Source of the DNA: Cellulophaga baltica
Lineage (GTDB): Bacteria; Bacteroidota; Bacteroidia; Flavobacteriales; Flavobacteriaceae
Length of the DNA stretch: 64,000 bases
Reading direction: 5' to 3'
Assembly (NCBI RefSeq): GCF_900102165.1
Contig: NZ_FNBD01000005.1
Span: 248,001 to 312,000 of the forward strand
Shown: in pieces, positions 44,177 to 51,675 of the stretch
How positions within the stretch are numbered: position 1 is the first letter of the stretch
How the letters are laid out: each line of letters opens with the position of its first letter
Notes under the pieces: generated by a model
What the model saw: the letters and a program-made list of their open reading frames with translations, nothing else
Databases searched by the model: none
Told to the model about the DNA's origin: nothing
Position numbers and translations under genes: made by a program

Positions 44177-44199
44177 GGGACTGTATAAAATACAGTCCC
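44177..44199 (-). terminator. Terminator of PepSY-like gene 1
   Basis: GGGACTGTA pairs with TACAGTCCC around TAAAA. The same hairpin follows units 2 and 3. Confidence 0.85.
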
Positions 44200-44241
44200 T
44201 CTCAACCAAACTAACTTGATACAAATCAATTACTGGTGTTG

Positions 44242-44547
44242 TTACATTTCAATCCAATTTCCGTTTTCATCAGCATAAAGTGTACCTGAAGTACCGTCTT
44301 CTAATGAAACTTCTAATTTGTATTGTTTTTGATCATTTACATATGCTTTATCAATCGTTGCAGATGGATAGTTTGAAGACACTGCAGAAGAAACCGCTTC
44401 TGGTAATGCTGATGTTTCAATTTCTGAAAAACTATCTTGTGTTGCTGAAACAACTGTTGTTTCTGCCATTGCTACTTCTTCTCCTGTTTGAGCCACTGCT
44501 GTTAATCCTACAAATGCAAATGCTGATGCTAAAATTAATTTTTTCAT
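44242..44547 (-). CDS. Small secreted PepSY-like protein, copy 1
   Basis: 101 residues: signal peptide of about 19 residues (MKKLILASAFAFVGLTAVAQ) and a mature domain LPEAVSSAVSSNYPSATIDKA followed by YKLEVSLEDGTSGTLYADENGNW, which matches the PepSY-like (beta-lactamase-inhibitor-like) fold of small Bacteroidota periplasmic proteins. One of four tandem paralogues on this strand; copies 1-3 are nearly identical in protein. Nearest to the NtrC regulator. Role unknown; PepSY-type domains often inhibit or modulate other proteins. Confidence 0.85.
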   Translation of the reverse strand: MKKLILASAFAFVGLTAVAQTGEEVAMAETTVVSATQDSFSEIETSALPEAVSSAVSSNYPSATIDKAYVNDQKQYKLEVSLEDGTSGTLYADENGNWIEM

Positions 44548-44597
44548 GATATCTATATTTTAAAGTGTTATTAATTATTAAACTTATTACTTCTATT

Positions 44598-44612
44598 GAA
44601 AATATAATGCCG
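44598..44612 (-). promoter_or_regulatory. Sigma-54-like promoter, PepSY copy 1
   Basis: On the minus strand CGGCAT-N5-TTTC, compared with the consensus TGGCAC-N5-TTGC. Spacing is exact; GG at -24 is kept and the -13 G is replaced by T. Predicted start site about 40 nt before the ATG. Confidence 0.5.
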
Positions 44613-44719
44613 AAACACAAAAACAACATTTTAAAAAATTAAAGTGCTGATTTATAGTGTTTTATGATATTTCCATCAAAAATCAACCTGTGTATTGTTG
44701 GGTAAAATTTAGGCCTACT

Positions 44720-44734
44720 GTATAATTTATATAC
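44720..44734 (-). promoter_or_regulatory. Candidate enhancer site, PepSY copy 1
   Basis: Inverted repeat GTATA-N5-TATAC centred about 141 bp upstream of the predicted start site. A conserved TTGGGTAA lies between it and the promoter (44698-44705). Confidence 0.45.
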
Positions 44735-44774
44735 AAGCAATCTGTACGTTACACTGTGTTTAAAATAAAAGAGA

Positions 44775-44797
44775 GGGACTGTATAAAATACAGTCCC
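44775..44797 (-). terminator. Terminator of PepSY-like gene 2
   Basis: GGGACTGTA and TACAGTCCC around TAAAA, identical to that of copy 1. Confidence 0.85.
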
Positions 44798-44839
44798 TCT
44801 CAACCAAACTAACGTGATACAAATCAATTAATGGTCTTA

Positions 44840-45145
44840 TTACATTTCAATCCAATTTCCGTTTTCATCAGCATAAAGTGTACCTGTAGTACCACCTTCT
44901 AATGAAACTTCTATTTTATATTGTTTTTGATCGTTTACATACGCCTTATCAATCGTTGCAGATGGATAATTTGTCGCTACTGCTGAAGAAACCGCTTCTG
45001 GCAATTCTGATGTTTCAATTTCTGAAAAACTGTCTTGCGTTGCTGAAACTACTATTGTTTCTGACATAGCTACTTCTTCTCCTGATTGAGCAACTGCTGT
45101 TAAACCTACAAATGCAAATGCTGATGCTAAAATTAATTTTTTCAT
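44840..45145 (-). CDS. Small secreted PepSY-like protein, copy 2
   Basis: 101 residues with the same signal peptide and mature domain as copy 1; a few substitutions (SGEEVAMSETIVV, SLEGGTTGTLY). The whole unit, from promoter to terminator, is duplicated, so these are recent tandem duplicates retained as separate transcripts. Function as for copy 1 is unknown. Confidence 0.85.
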   Translation of the reverse strand: MKKLILASAFAFVGLTAVAQSGEEVAMSETIVVSATQDSFSEIETSELPEAVSSAVATNYPSATIDKAYVNDQKQYKIEVSLEGGTTGTLYADENGNWIEM

Positions 45146-45194
45146 AATATCTATATTTTAAGTGTTATCTATTATTAAACTTATTACTTCTATT

Positions 45195-45209
45195 GAAAAT
45201 ATGATGCCG
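45195..45209 (-). promoter_or_regulatory. Sigma-54-like promoter, PepSY copy 2
   Basis: CGGCAT-N5-TTTC on the minus strand, same spacing as in the other units, 50 bp before the ATG. Confidence 0.5.
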
Positions 45210-45316
45210 AAACACAAAAACCAGATTTCTAAACAATAACTGACTGACTTACATCTAATTATATATTTAACAAGACTATCGGGCCTGTATACTTTCGGGT
45301 AAACTTTACGGGTAAT

Positions 45317-45331
45317 GTGTAATATGTATCC
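45317..45331 (-). promoter_or_regulatory. Candidate enhancer site, PepSY copy 2
   Basis: Degenerate version GTGTA-N5-TATCC at the same position, about 141 bp upstream of the predicted start site; TCGGGTAA at 45295-45302 is the counterpart of TTGGGTAA. Confidence 0.35.
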
Positions 45332-45369
45332 AAATACTACTATGCTAGCGGACCCTCCAAACAAAAAAA

Positions 45370-45392
45370 GGGACTGTATATGATACAGTCCC
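45370..45392 (-). terminator. Terminator of PepSY-like gene 3
   Basis: GGGACTGTAT and ATACAGTCCC around a 3-base loop, followed by a T run on the minus strand. Confidence 0.87.
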
Positions 45393-45434
45393 TTTCAACA
45401 AACTAAATTGATAAAAAATAATTATGGGGTATTA

Positions 45435-45740
45435 TTACATTTCAATCCAATTACCATTTTCATCAGCGTATAGTGTACCTGAAGTACCGTCTTCTAATGA
45501 AACTTCTAATTTGTATTGTTTTTGATCGTTCACGTAAGCCTTGTCAATTGTTGCAGACGGATAGTTTGTCGCTACTGCAGAAGAAACCGCTTCTGGTAAT
45601 GATGATGTTTCAATTTCTGAAAAACTATCTTGTGTTGCCGAAACTACTGCTGTTTCTGCTATTGCTACTTCTTCTCCTGTTTGAGCAAATGCTGTTAAAC
45701 CTACAAATGCAAATGCTGATGCTAAAATTAATTTTTTCAT
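45435..45740 (-). CDS. Small secreted PepSY-like protein, copy 3
   Basis: 101 residues, differing from copy 1 at few positions (AFAQTGEEVAIAETAVV, SSLPEAVSSAVATNYPS). It has the same signal peptide, promoter-like element and terminator. Higher similarity to copies 1 and 2 than to copy 4 shows that the first three arose by recent duplication or are homogenised by gene conversion. Confidence 0.85.
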   Translation of the reverse strand: MKKLILASAFAFVGLTAFAQTGEEVAIAETAVVSATQDSFSEIETSSLPEAVSSAVATNYPSATIDKAYVNDQKQYKLEVSLEDGTSGTLYADENGNWIEM

Positions 45741-45788
45741 GATATCTATATTTTAGTGTTATTAATTATTAAACTTATTACTTCTATT

Positions 45789-45803
45789 GAAAATATAATG
45801 CCG
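45789..45803 (-). promoter_or_regulatory. Sigma-54-like promoter, PepSY copy 3
   Basis: CGGCAT-N5-TTTC on the minus strand, about 50 bp before the ATG. Confidence 0.5.
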
Positions 45804-45910
45804 AAACACAAAAAGAGGATTTTAAAACACTAAACAACTGATTTAAAGTGATTTATATTATTTTCATTAAGAACCAATCTGTATAGTATTGGGTAATCTT
45901 TAGAGCTGTT

Positions 45911-45925
45911 GTATAATTTGTATAC
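45911..45925 (-). promoter_or_regulatory. Candidate enhancer site, PepSY copy 3
   Basis: Perfect GTATA-N5-TATAC inverted repeat about 141 bp upstream of the predicted start site; TTGGGTAA at 45889-45896. Confidence 0.45.
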
Positions 45926-46042
45926 AAAAATCACTACCTATAATATCATACATTAACTACTTGCCGCTCCACCAAAATATGTGTTATTAGAAAATAAATA
46001 GCAGCACCAAAACCTATGTGATCAGTTAATTTTAAGCACAAA

Positions 46043-46070
46043 AAAAGGAGCTGCCCCCGCAACTCCTTTT
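46043..46070 (-). terminator. Terminator of PepSY-like gene 4
   Basis: AAAAGGAG pairs with CTCCTTTT, with inner TGC/GCA pairing around CCCC. Different sequence from the terminators of copies 1-3. Confidence 0.82.
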
Positions 46071-46106
46071 AAACCAAACTAACTAACTTTATCTACTAAC
46101 AAAATC

Positions 46107-46412
46107 TTACATATCTAACCAGTTCCCCTCGGCATCGGCATATAATTCCATTTCTTCCCCAGTCTCGCTGGTTACTATTAATTTATATTCTGCTTCTTCA
46201 TTTACAAAAGCTTGAGAAATTGATGCTCCCGGAAAATTTTTAGCTAGGGCTGCAGTAATTTCCTCTGGCAATGCCTCTATTTTAATCTCCGAAAAATCTT
46301 GAGCAAATATCCCCTCCATAATACCATCATGGAATATCGGAGTAGTTTCTGTTGCTGTTATAGTTCCTAAACTTCCTATAGCTAATGCTGTTGCAAATAC
46401 TAACTGTTTCAT
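46107..46412 (-). CDS. Small secreted PepSY-like protein, diverged copy 4
   Basis: 101 residues, same length and fold as the three copies before it but strongly diverged: signal peptide KQLVFATALAIGSLGTITA, then DFSEIKIEALPEEITAALAKNFPGA and YKLIVTSETGEEMELYADAEGNW. The shared SEIxxxxLPEEI and LYADxxGNW(I/L)(E/D)M ends show homology. It keeps a sigma-54-like promoter and an upstream repeat in the same positions, despite the divergence of the coding part. Confidence 0.85.
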   Translation of the reverse strand: MKQLVFATALAIGSLGTITATETTPIFHDGIMEGIFAQDFSEIKIEALPEEITAALAKNFPGASISQAFVNEEAEYKLIVTSETGEEMELYADAEGNWLDM

Positions 46413-46463
46413 ATATCGTGTAATTAAATTCTACATTTGTTTTTTAAACTCGATTTGTATAGA

Positions 46464-46478
46464 GAAACAATAGTGCCA
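46464..46478 (-). promoter_or_regulatory. Sigma-54-like promoter, PepSY copy 4
   Basis: TGGCAC-N5-TTTC on the minus strand: a perfect -24 element and a -12 element with one mismatch (T for G). About 52 bp before the ATG. Confidence 0.6.
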
Positions 46479-46494
46479 TAATCATTATAAAACA

Positions 46495-46533
46495 GAAAAA
46501 CCCCTGCAAATCATTGATTTACAAGGGTTTTTA
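46495..46533 (-). terminator. Terminator of the DUF4301 gene cluster
   Basis: AAAAACCCCTGCAAATCA and TGATTTACAAGGGTTTTT form a long imperfect stem with flanking A and T runs, just below the DUF4301 stop. Confidence 0.85.
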
Positions 46534-46587
46534 TAATTTAAATAATAGTACACTATGTATATATGTGTATCTTTTCCATATAAATAT

Positions 46588-46602
46588 GTATAAAAGTTAC
46601 AC
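46588..46602 (-). promoter_or_regulatory. Candidate enhancer site, PepSY copy 4
   Basis: GTATA-N5-TACAC centred about 143 bp upstream of the predicted start site, matching the position of the repeat in copies 1-3. Confidence 0.4.
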
Positions 46603-46619
46603 ACTTTAAGCTACACTCC

Positions 46620-48164
46620 CTAGCTTACTTGATGCGATTTTTTAAATAAATCGTTCACTGTTTTTACAGGATTGAAGGTTACTAGTGGTACTTCTACAAA
46701 AATAGTATTCCAGAAAGCCATTGCTCCGTTCCATAGACCCGGAAGCTCTAAAGCTTTTAGCTCCTTACCGTCTTTAGTTTTTTCTGTAATAAAGCCTTGC
46801 TTTACATCTACAAAATTTATTAAGTTGAATTTCTCACCTTTAAAATTATTTACCCCACATACTAAGTCTACTGGATTAAAATGTGTAGAATTTTTCAAAA
46901 TATTCATTTGACTTCCATTTGAAGCATCTATCTGTGCAGATTCTATAATCTGAAGTGATGCATTCCCTTTAACACCTTTAATCCAGAAAGGCCCTCCGCC
47001 TGGCTCTCCTTCATTTTTCACCATTCCACAAATACGAATCGGTCTGTTTATTTTATCGATAAGAATTTCAATCTGCTCATCAATGGTGTAGCTTTCAAAA
47101 ATAGCTGAAAATCTAGCGTTTAAATGGTTCTCTAAGAACGATTTAATCTCCATCATTGTATCAAAATTTAAGCTCGATTTATCTTCCAACACCTGAGCAT
47201 ATTTAAATGCTTTATTCTGAAGTTCTATTAGAAGTCCCGCTAATACTTTTTTGCTATTGGCTACCTCTTCAATATTTCTTGAAGGCACCACATTATCAAT
47301 ATTCTTTATAAAGATGATATCTGCATCTTGTTCATTTAAATTTTCTATCAGCGCGCCATGCCCTCCTGGTCTAAATAGTATGGCACCACTTGCTTCTCTA
47401 AAAAGTTTATTATCCATAGTAACAGCAACAGTATCTGTTTCTGCTTTTTGGAAAGAATAACTTACATTAAATGAAGCGCTTGTAGCTGCGGACACACGCT
47501 CCTTAATTGCATCAAACTCTTTATTAAACATTTCACCATGCTGCTCAGATATGGTAAAGTGTAAATTAGCCTCCCCTTCCGCACTTGCATATAGCGCTGC
47601 CTCTTTCAAATGTTCTTCAAATGGAGTTGCAGCATAATCACCATAATTATGAAATGGCAATAGTCCTTTAGGATAAAAACCATAATTTAAACCTTGCTCA
47701 CTCAGCATTTCTTTTACAAAAAGAAATAATTCTTCTCCTTCGGTAGTATACTTTCCTTTTATTCTTAATTGTATTATTTCATAAAAAGGCAGGTGAATCA
47801 ACTCCTCAGAAAACTTCTTTATATCTTTATCTCCCGCTCTACTTATATAAGCATCTAGCGCTTCTTCTTCTGGATTGTATTTTTCCAAGAAATTAAAAAA
47901 CGCCTTAAACATGCGTGATGCCGCCCCAGATGCAGGAACAAATTTTAACAGCGATTTTTTATTTTTTTCAGCATCAAAAGATTCGATAAACTTCTTCTCC
48001 TCATCGGCAGAGAATTTTAATATTCCTTCGTCTACAACTGCTGCTTTCTCTAATTTTACGAATGGAATACCTTCTTTAAATGTTTCTATTTGTTTCAAAA
48101 CCTTTTCGGCTGCTATTCCTTTAGAAACTAATTGTTGTTTGTCTTGGTTCGAAAATGCTGTCAT
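46620..48164 (-). CDS. DUF4301 family protein
   Basis: 514-residue soluble protein matching DUF4301, a Bacteroidota family of unknown activity. Notable conserved segments are FVPASGAASRMFKAF near residue 78 and LFRPGGHGALIENLN near 260, which resemble nucleotidyl- or sugar-phosphate-transferase loops but do not prove it. Its ATG overlaps the stop of the NadR-like kinase (ATGA), so it is translated from the same mRNA as the transporter cluster. A role in cofactor or sugar-nucleotide metabolism is possible. Confidence 0.85.
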   Translation of the reverse strand: MTAFSNQDKQQLVSKGIAAEKVLKQIETFKEGIPFVKLEKAAVVDEGILKFSADEEKKFIESFDAEKNKKSLLKFVPASGAASRMFKAFFNFLEKYNPEEEALDAYISRAGDKDIKKFSEELIHLPFYEIIQLRIKGKYTTEGEELFLFVKEMLSEQGLNYGFYPKGLLPFHNYGDYAATPFEEHLKEAALYASAEGEANLHFTISEQHGEMFNKEFDAIKERVSAATSASFNVSYSFQKAETDTVAVTMDNKLFREASGAILFRPGGHGALIENLNEQDADIIFIKNIDNVVPSRNIEEVANSKKVLAGLLIELQNKAFKYAQVLEDKSSLNFDTMMEIKSFLENHLNARFSAIFESYTIDEQIEILIDKINRPIRICGMVKNEGEPGGGPFWIKGVKGNASLQIIESAQIDASNGSQMNILKNSTHFNPVDLVCGVNNFKGEKFNLINFVDVKQGFITEKTKDGKELKALELPGLWNGAMAFWNTIFVEVPLVTFNPVKTVNDLFKKSHQVS

Positions 48165-48724
48165 TGGTCTAATAGTGTATTTATGTGTTCTATTGCTGTT
48201 TTTAATCTAGTTGCTTTATCGCCCTTTAATATGATATACTTACGGTTGTACCTATCAAGGGTATCTTTAAAATATTGAAACATTTTCTCTCGCTCTAAGG
48301 GTTTGTCCCTCAAATCATCTTCTTCCCACGGTACATCAATATAAGTTAAAAAATAAAGATCATAGGTGTTCTGAAGTGCATACTTGTCTAAAACGGGATC
48401 ACAATGGCCAATATAATACGCCTCCGAATATACTTTGGTCTCTAATAAATCAGTATCGCAAATCAAAACTTTATTAGCTTTTTTAGAAAGCTTGTTTTCT
48501 AATTTCATCTGACCCGCCGCGATAGGCAGTAAATCTTTAGGCTCGCAGGTTTTTTTTTCTTCGTTCCATTTATCCTGCAAATATTCTCTTGCATATTCTG
48601 GTACCCAAACCGAGTTATAATAACGCGCCAGTTGTCCGGACAAAGTGGTTTTCCCTGTAGATTCAGGCCCGAATAAAACTATTTTTATTACGTCTGAAGG
48701 TTCTTGTTTAAAGTTTTCTTCCAT
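48161..48724 (-). CDS. NadR-like P-loop kinase
   Basis: 187-residue ATPase with Walker A GPESTGKTTLS (about residues 19-29), the following VPEYAREYL segment and a CDTDLLETKVYSE motif, all typical of the ribosylnicotinamide kinase part of NadR. The nucleotidyltransferase part of full NadR is absent. Beside a PnuC-type transporter it would phosphorylate and trap the imported nucleoside or vitamin. The frame is open to 48874, but the start at 48724 is preferred and still overlaps pnuC by 37 bp. Confidence 0.87.
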   Translation of the reverse strand: MEENFKQEPSDVIKIVLFGPESTGKTTLSGQLARYYNSVWVPEYAREYLQDKWNEEKKTCEPKDLLPIAAGQMKLENKLSKKANKVLICDTDLLETKVYSEAYYIGHCDPVLDKYALQNTYDLYFLTYIDVPWEEDDLRDKPLEREKMFQYFKDTLDRYNRKYIILKGDKATRLKTAIEHINTLLDQ

Positions 48725-49317
48725 GCAGCATATCCAAAAATTGCAATAAATGTAAATATAAGGTACTGAAGGCTTGTGAATGTAAAGCCTTTGTAAAAAT
48801 ATAGGGGAACTGAGATTATATCTCCGATGATCCAATATAACCAATTTTCCACTTTCCGTTTTGCCATCAACCACATTCCAACAAAAAAGATGGCTGTAGT
48901 TACAGTATCAACATAAGCAGTCCAGCTTGTCCACTTATCAAAAATTTGATACACTACAAATACAAAAACAATGGTAGAAAAAAAGATAATAGCCGCTATT
49001 TTGTGTTCTTTAGCTGTTGTTCTCGAAATAGGAGTGGTATGTTCATTATCTACCTTCCGCGTCCATACGTACCAGCCATACACACTCATGATAAAATAGT
49101 ATACATTTATCATCATATCTCCCAAAAGCCCCCAAATAACTAATAGGTATACAAAGATTGCCGTACTAATCATACCCGTTGGATAGACCAGTATATTATT
49201 CTGTTTAGAGAATACTACCGATAGAAGTCCGAAAATTACAGCAACAATTTCTAAAACAATATGATGTGTTTCATACTGCGCATATTGTTCAAAGAAAAAA
49301 TTAAAAATGGGGCTCAT
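48688..49317 (-). CDS. PnuC/PnuT-type vitamin transporter
   Basis: 209-residue inner-membrane protein with seven hydrophobic segments. The conserved NWLYWIIGDIISVPLYFYKG segment near residue 155 is the substrate-binding region of PnuC proteins. The family includes nicotinamide riboside (PnuC), riboflavin (PnuX) and thiamine (PnuT) transporters that work by facilitated diffusion and metabolic trapping. The NadR-like kinase argues for nicotinamide riboside, while the DUF77 thiamine-binding gene just upstream argues for thiamine. Sequence alone does not settle it. Confidence 0.9.
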   Translation of the reverse strand: MSPIFNFFFEQYAQYETHHIVLEIVAVIFGLLSVVFSKQNNILVYPTGMISTAIFVYLLVIWGLLGDMMINVYYFIMSVYGWYVWTRKVDNEHTTPISRTTAKEHKIAAIIFFSTIVFVFVVYQIFDKWTSWTAYVDTVTTAIFFVGMWLMAKRKVENWLYWIIGDIISVPLYFYKGFTFTSLQYLIFTFIAIFGYAAWKKTLNKNLQT

Positions 49318-49561
49318 AATCGCTCCTGTCTGATTTTACAATTTTCATAAACAATAAGCCATTATCCATGAGCTCAAAAGCTTCTTTTATTTCGTTTTGA
49401 AGTAAGGACATTACTACATCATACTCCCCATACACCTGGGTACTGAGCGGGTTTTCTAAAACTGTTAAACTAGAATCTCTAAGCTTTTTTATAAAAGCAA
49501 TAATTATAGGTTCAAAAGTATCTTGTAAAGGGGAAAGCGTAAGCTCAACAGAAATATTCAT
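49301..49561 (-). CDS. Thiamine-binding DUF77/YqgV family protein
   Basis: 86-residue ferredoxin-like protein of the MTH1187/YkoF-like (DUF77) family, members of which bind thiamine or its pyrimidine moiety. Features: MNISVELTLSPLQDTF, TVLENPLSTQVYGEYDVVMSLL. Its 3' end overlaps pnuC by 17 bp and it lies 7 bp behind the PPTase gene, so it belongs to the same transcript. Confidence 0.82.
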   Translation of the reverse strand: MNISVELTLSPLQDTFEPIIIAFIKKLRDSSLTVLENPLSTQVYGEYDVVMSLLQNEIKEAFELMDNGLLFMKIVKSDRSDYEPHF

Positions 49562-49567
49562 TTTATG

Positions 49568-50200
49568 TTATAGTTTAACAGAGTACACACAGGTGTAGCC
49601 TTCAAATTCTAAAAAATCTACCGAATACGAAGAGTTTTTTCCTTGATACATAATCTCGGCAATAGATTCTTCGTCTTCCAAATCAAATTCTTTAACATCA
49701 ATATGTTGTAAAAAACTTAAGCCTTTTTCTGAGTAGATTTTATATATTGCCTCTTTCGCCCCCCAAACAATGGTTAACTTTCGGATGATAGCGTCAGCAT
49801 TTGCAAGTGTCCTGTATTCTTCTGGTTGTGTGAATTTATGTGCAATTTTCATTATTTTATCGCGCTGCAACTCAATATCAATCCCTACCTCATCTGATAG
49901 CGCAACAATTATTCCTGTAAAATCATGGGAATGCGTTATAGAAATATGGTTCCCATCATTTAAATGTGGTTTACCATTTGCATCATAATATAAGTCATGA
50001 TCCGTATAACCAGCCTCTGCCAATAAGTGTCTAATACTTAGAAAACCTCTTCTATGCGCTTCAGACTTCATACCTGCTAATCTGTTTGCACAGTTATCTG
50101 TAAGTATAATTCCCTTAGCTAGTTGGTCCTCAGACTCTGTTACTTGCCAGATAAAAACTGTTATGCTAGGTGTTACCGTAATTGTTTTGTAAAGAGGCAT
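49568..50200 (-). CDS. 4'-phosphopantetheinyl transferase
   Basis: 210-residue Sfp-type enzyme that attaches phosphopantetheine from CoA to carrier proteins. The two signature motifs are intact: GIDIE (residues 106-110) with SITHSHDFTGIIVA before it, and WGAKEAIYK (146-154). First gene of the minus-strand cluster leading to DUF77 and pnuC; divergent from ahcY. It may serve fatty-acid ACP, since no separate acpS is seen in the window. Confidence 0.92.
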   Translation of the reverse strand: MPLYKTITVTPSITVFIWQVTESEDQLAKGIILTDNCANRLAGMKSEAHRRGFLSIRHLLAEAGYTDHDLYYDANGKPHLNDGNHISITHSHDFTGIIVALSDEVGIDIELQRDKIMKIAHKFTQPEEYRTLANADAIIRKLTIVWGAKEAIYKIYSEKGLSFLQHIDVKEFDLEDEESIAEIMYQGKNSSYSVDFLEFEGYTCVYSVKL

Positions 50201-50216
50201 TGCTTTAGTACCTTTG
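50186..50216 (+). promoter_or_regulatory. ahcY: Promoter of ahcY
   Basis: TTTG (50186-50189), 19 bp, then TACCTTTG (50209-50216): an ideal Bacteroidota -33/-7 promoter, 60 bp before the ahcY ATG. Confidence 0.82.
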
Positions 50217-50276
50217 CAATCACTAAATTCTTAGTGATAAAATTGCTATTTAACGAAAGTAAAAATAAAAAAGGAT

Positions 50277-51593
50277 ATGAGCACTAAAACTGTTTCTTAT
50301 ATACCGAACAAGGTAAAAGACATTACTCTAGCAGATTGGGGTAGAAAAGAGATTAATTTGGCAGAGGCTGAAATGCCAGGATTAATGTCATTAAGAGAAG
50401 AATACAAAGACGAGCAACCTTTAAAAGGTGCACGTATTGCTGGTTGTTTACACATGACCATTCAAACAGCAGTTCTTATAGAAACTTTAGTTGCTCTTGG
50501 CGCTGAAGTAACTTGGAGTTCTTGTAACATTTTCTCAACACAAGATCAAGCTGCTGCTGCTATTGCTGCTGCAGGAGTTCCTGTTTATGCTTGGAAAGGT
50601 ATGAACGAGGAGGAATTTGACTGGTGTATTGAACAAACGTTATTCTTTGGTGAAGATCGTAAGCCATTAAACATGATTTTAGATGATGGTGGTGATTTAA
50701 CGAACATGGTTTTAGATAGATATCCTGAGCTTGCGGAAGGTATTAAAGGTTTATCTGAAGAAACAACTACAGGAGTTCATAGACTTTACGAAAGAGTAAA
50801 AAATGGTACGCTTCCAATGCCTGCTATAAATGTAAATGACTCTGTTACTAAATCTAAATTTGATAACAAATACGGTTGTCGTGAGAGTGCTGTAGATGCA
50901 ATTAGAAGAGCAACAGATACTATGCTTGCTGGTAAAAGAGTCGTAGTTGCCGGTTACGGTGATGTTGGTAAAGGTACTGCTGCTTCGTTTAAAGGAGCTG
51001 GTTCTATTGTTACCGTTACAGAAATTGACCCTATTTGTGCTTTACAAGCGGCAATGGATGGTTTTGAGGTTAAAAAACTAGAAACTGTTGTTGGTAATGC
51101 AGATATCGTAATCACGACTACAGGGAATAAAGACATTATTCGTGGAGAGCATTTTAAAGCAATGAAAGACAAAGTTATCGTTTGTAACATTGGCCACTTT
51201 GATAATGAGATTGACATGGCTTGGTTGAACAAAAACTACGGTCATACAAAAGACGAAATTAAACCTCAAGTAGATAAATATACTATTGATGGTTCTGATA
51301 TTGTTTTATTAGCAGAAGGACGTTTAGTAAACTTAGGTTGCGCAACTGGGCACCCTAGTTTTGTAATGAGTAACTCATTTACCAACCAGACGCTTGCTCA
51401 AATAGAACTTTGGAACTACAATGATAAATATAAGAATGAAGTTTACATGCTACCTAAGCATTTAGATGAAAAAGTAGCTGCTTTACACTTAGCTCGTTTA
51501 GGTGTAGAACTTACAGAATTAAAGCCAGAACAAGCATCATACATTGGTGTTAAAGTTGAAGGTCCATTTAAGCCTGAATACTATAGGTACTAG
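50277..51593 (+). CDS. ahcY: Adenosylhomocysteinase
   Basis: NAD-dependent hydrolase that splits S-adenosylhomocysteine to adenosine and homocysteine, clearing the inhibitor of methyl transfer. The 438-residue protein has the standard order: [21 protein letters not shown], substrate residues in [14 protein letters not shown], the NAD motif [11 protein letters not shown] and the C-terminal Lys-Pro-x-x-Tyr-Arg-Tyr. A textbook promoter and a strong terminator make it monocistronic. AAGGA directly before the ATG resembles a ribosome-binding site. Confidence 0.97.
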   Translation: MSTKTVSYIPNKVKDITLADWGRKEINLAEAEMPGLMSLREEYKDEQPLKGARIAGCLHMTIQTAVLIETLVALGAEVTWSSCNIFSTQDQAAAAIAAAGVPVYAWKGMNEEEFDWCIEQTLFFGEDRKPLNMILDDGGDLTNMVLDRYPELAEGIKGLSEETTTGVHRLYERVKNGTLPMPAINVNDSVTKSKFDNKYGCRESAVDAIRRATDTMLAGKRVVVAGYGDVGKGTAASFKGAGSIVTVTEIDPICALQAAMDGFEVKKLETVVGNADIVITTTGNKDIIRGEHFKAMKDKVIVCNIGHFDNEIDMAWLNKNYGHTKDEIKPQVDKYTIDGSDIVLLAEGRLVNLGCATGHPSFVMSNSFTNQTLAQIELWNYNDKYKNEVYMLPKHLDEKVAALHLARLGVELTELKPEQASYIGVKVEGPFKPEYYRY

Positions 51594-51614
51594 AACATTG
51601 AACTATTAAAATCA

Positions 51615-51647
51615 AAATCCTTATTTTTTTATGAAATAAGGATTTTT
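51615..51647 (+). terminator. ahcY: Terminator of ahcY
   Basis: AAATCCTTATTT and AAATAAGGATTTTT form a stem followed by T-rich sequence. Confidence 0.87.
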
Positions 51648-51675
51648 GATTTTTTACGCTTAGACCACCAAACAA

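Noticed and set aside
44280-45742. Leu-rich plus-strand frames opposite PepSY copies 1 and 3
   Set aside because: They are antisense shadows of the repeated signal peptide and mature domain; the Leu-rich composition is an artefact, and the minus-strand genes have promoters, terminators and signal peptides.
44177-46070. Repeated hairpins read as a possible CRISPR-like or REP array
   Set aside because: The repeats are ~600 bp apart and each is the terminator of a 101-codon gene; there are no uniform short spacers.
48688-48874. Upstream extension of the NadR-like kinase making a longer protein
   Set aside because: The extra 50 residues lie in the wrong frame over the pnuC 3' end and have no similarity to the kinase family; the start at 48724 gives the normal N-terminus.
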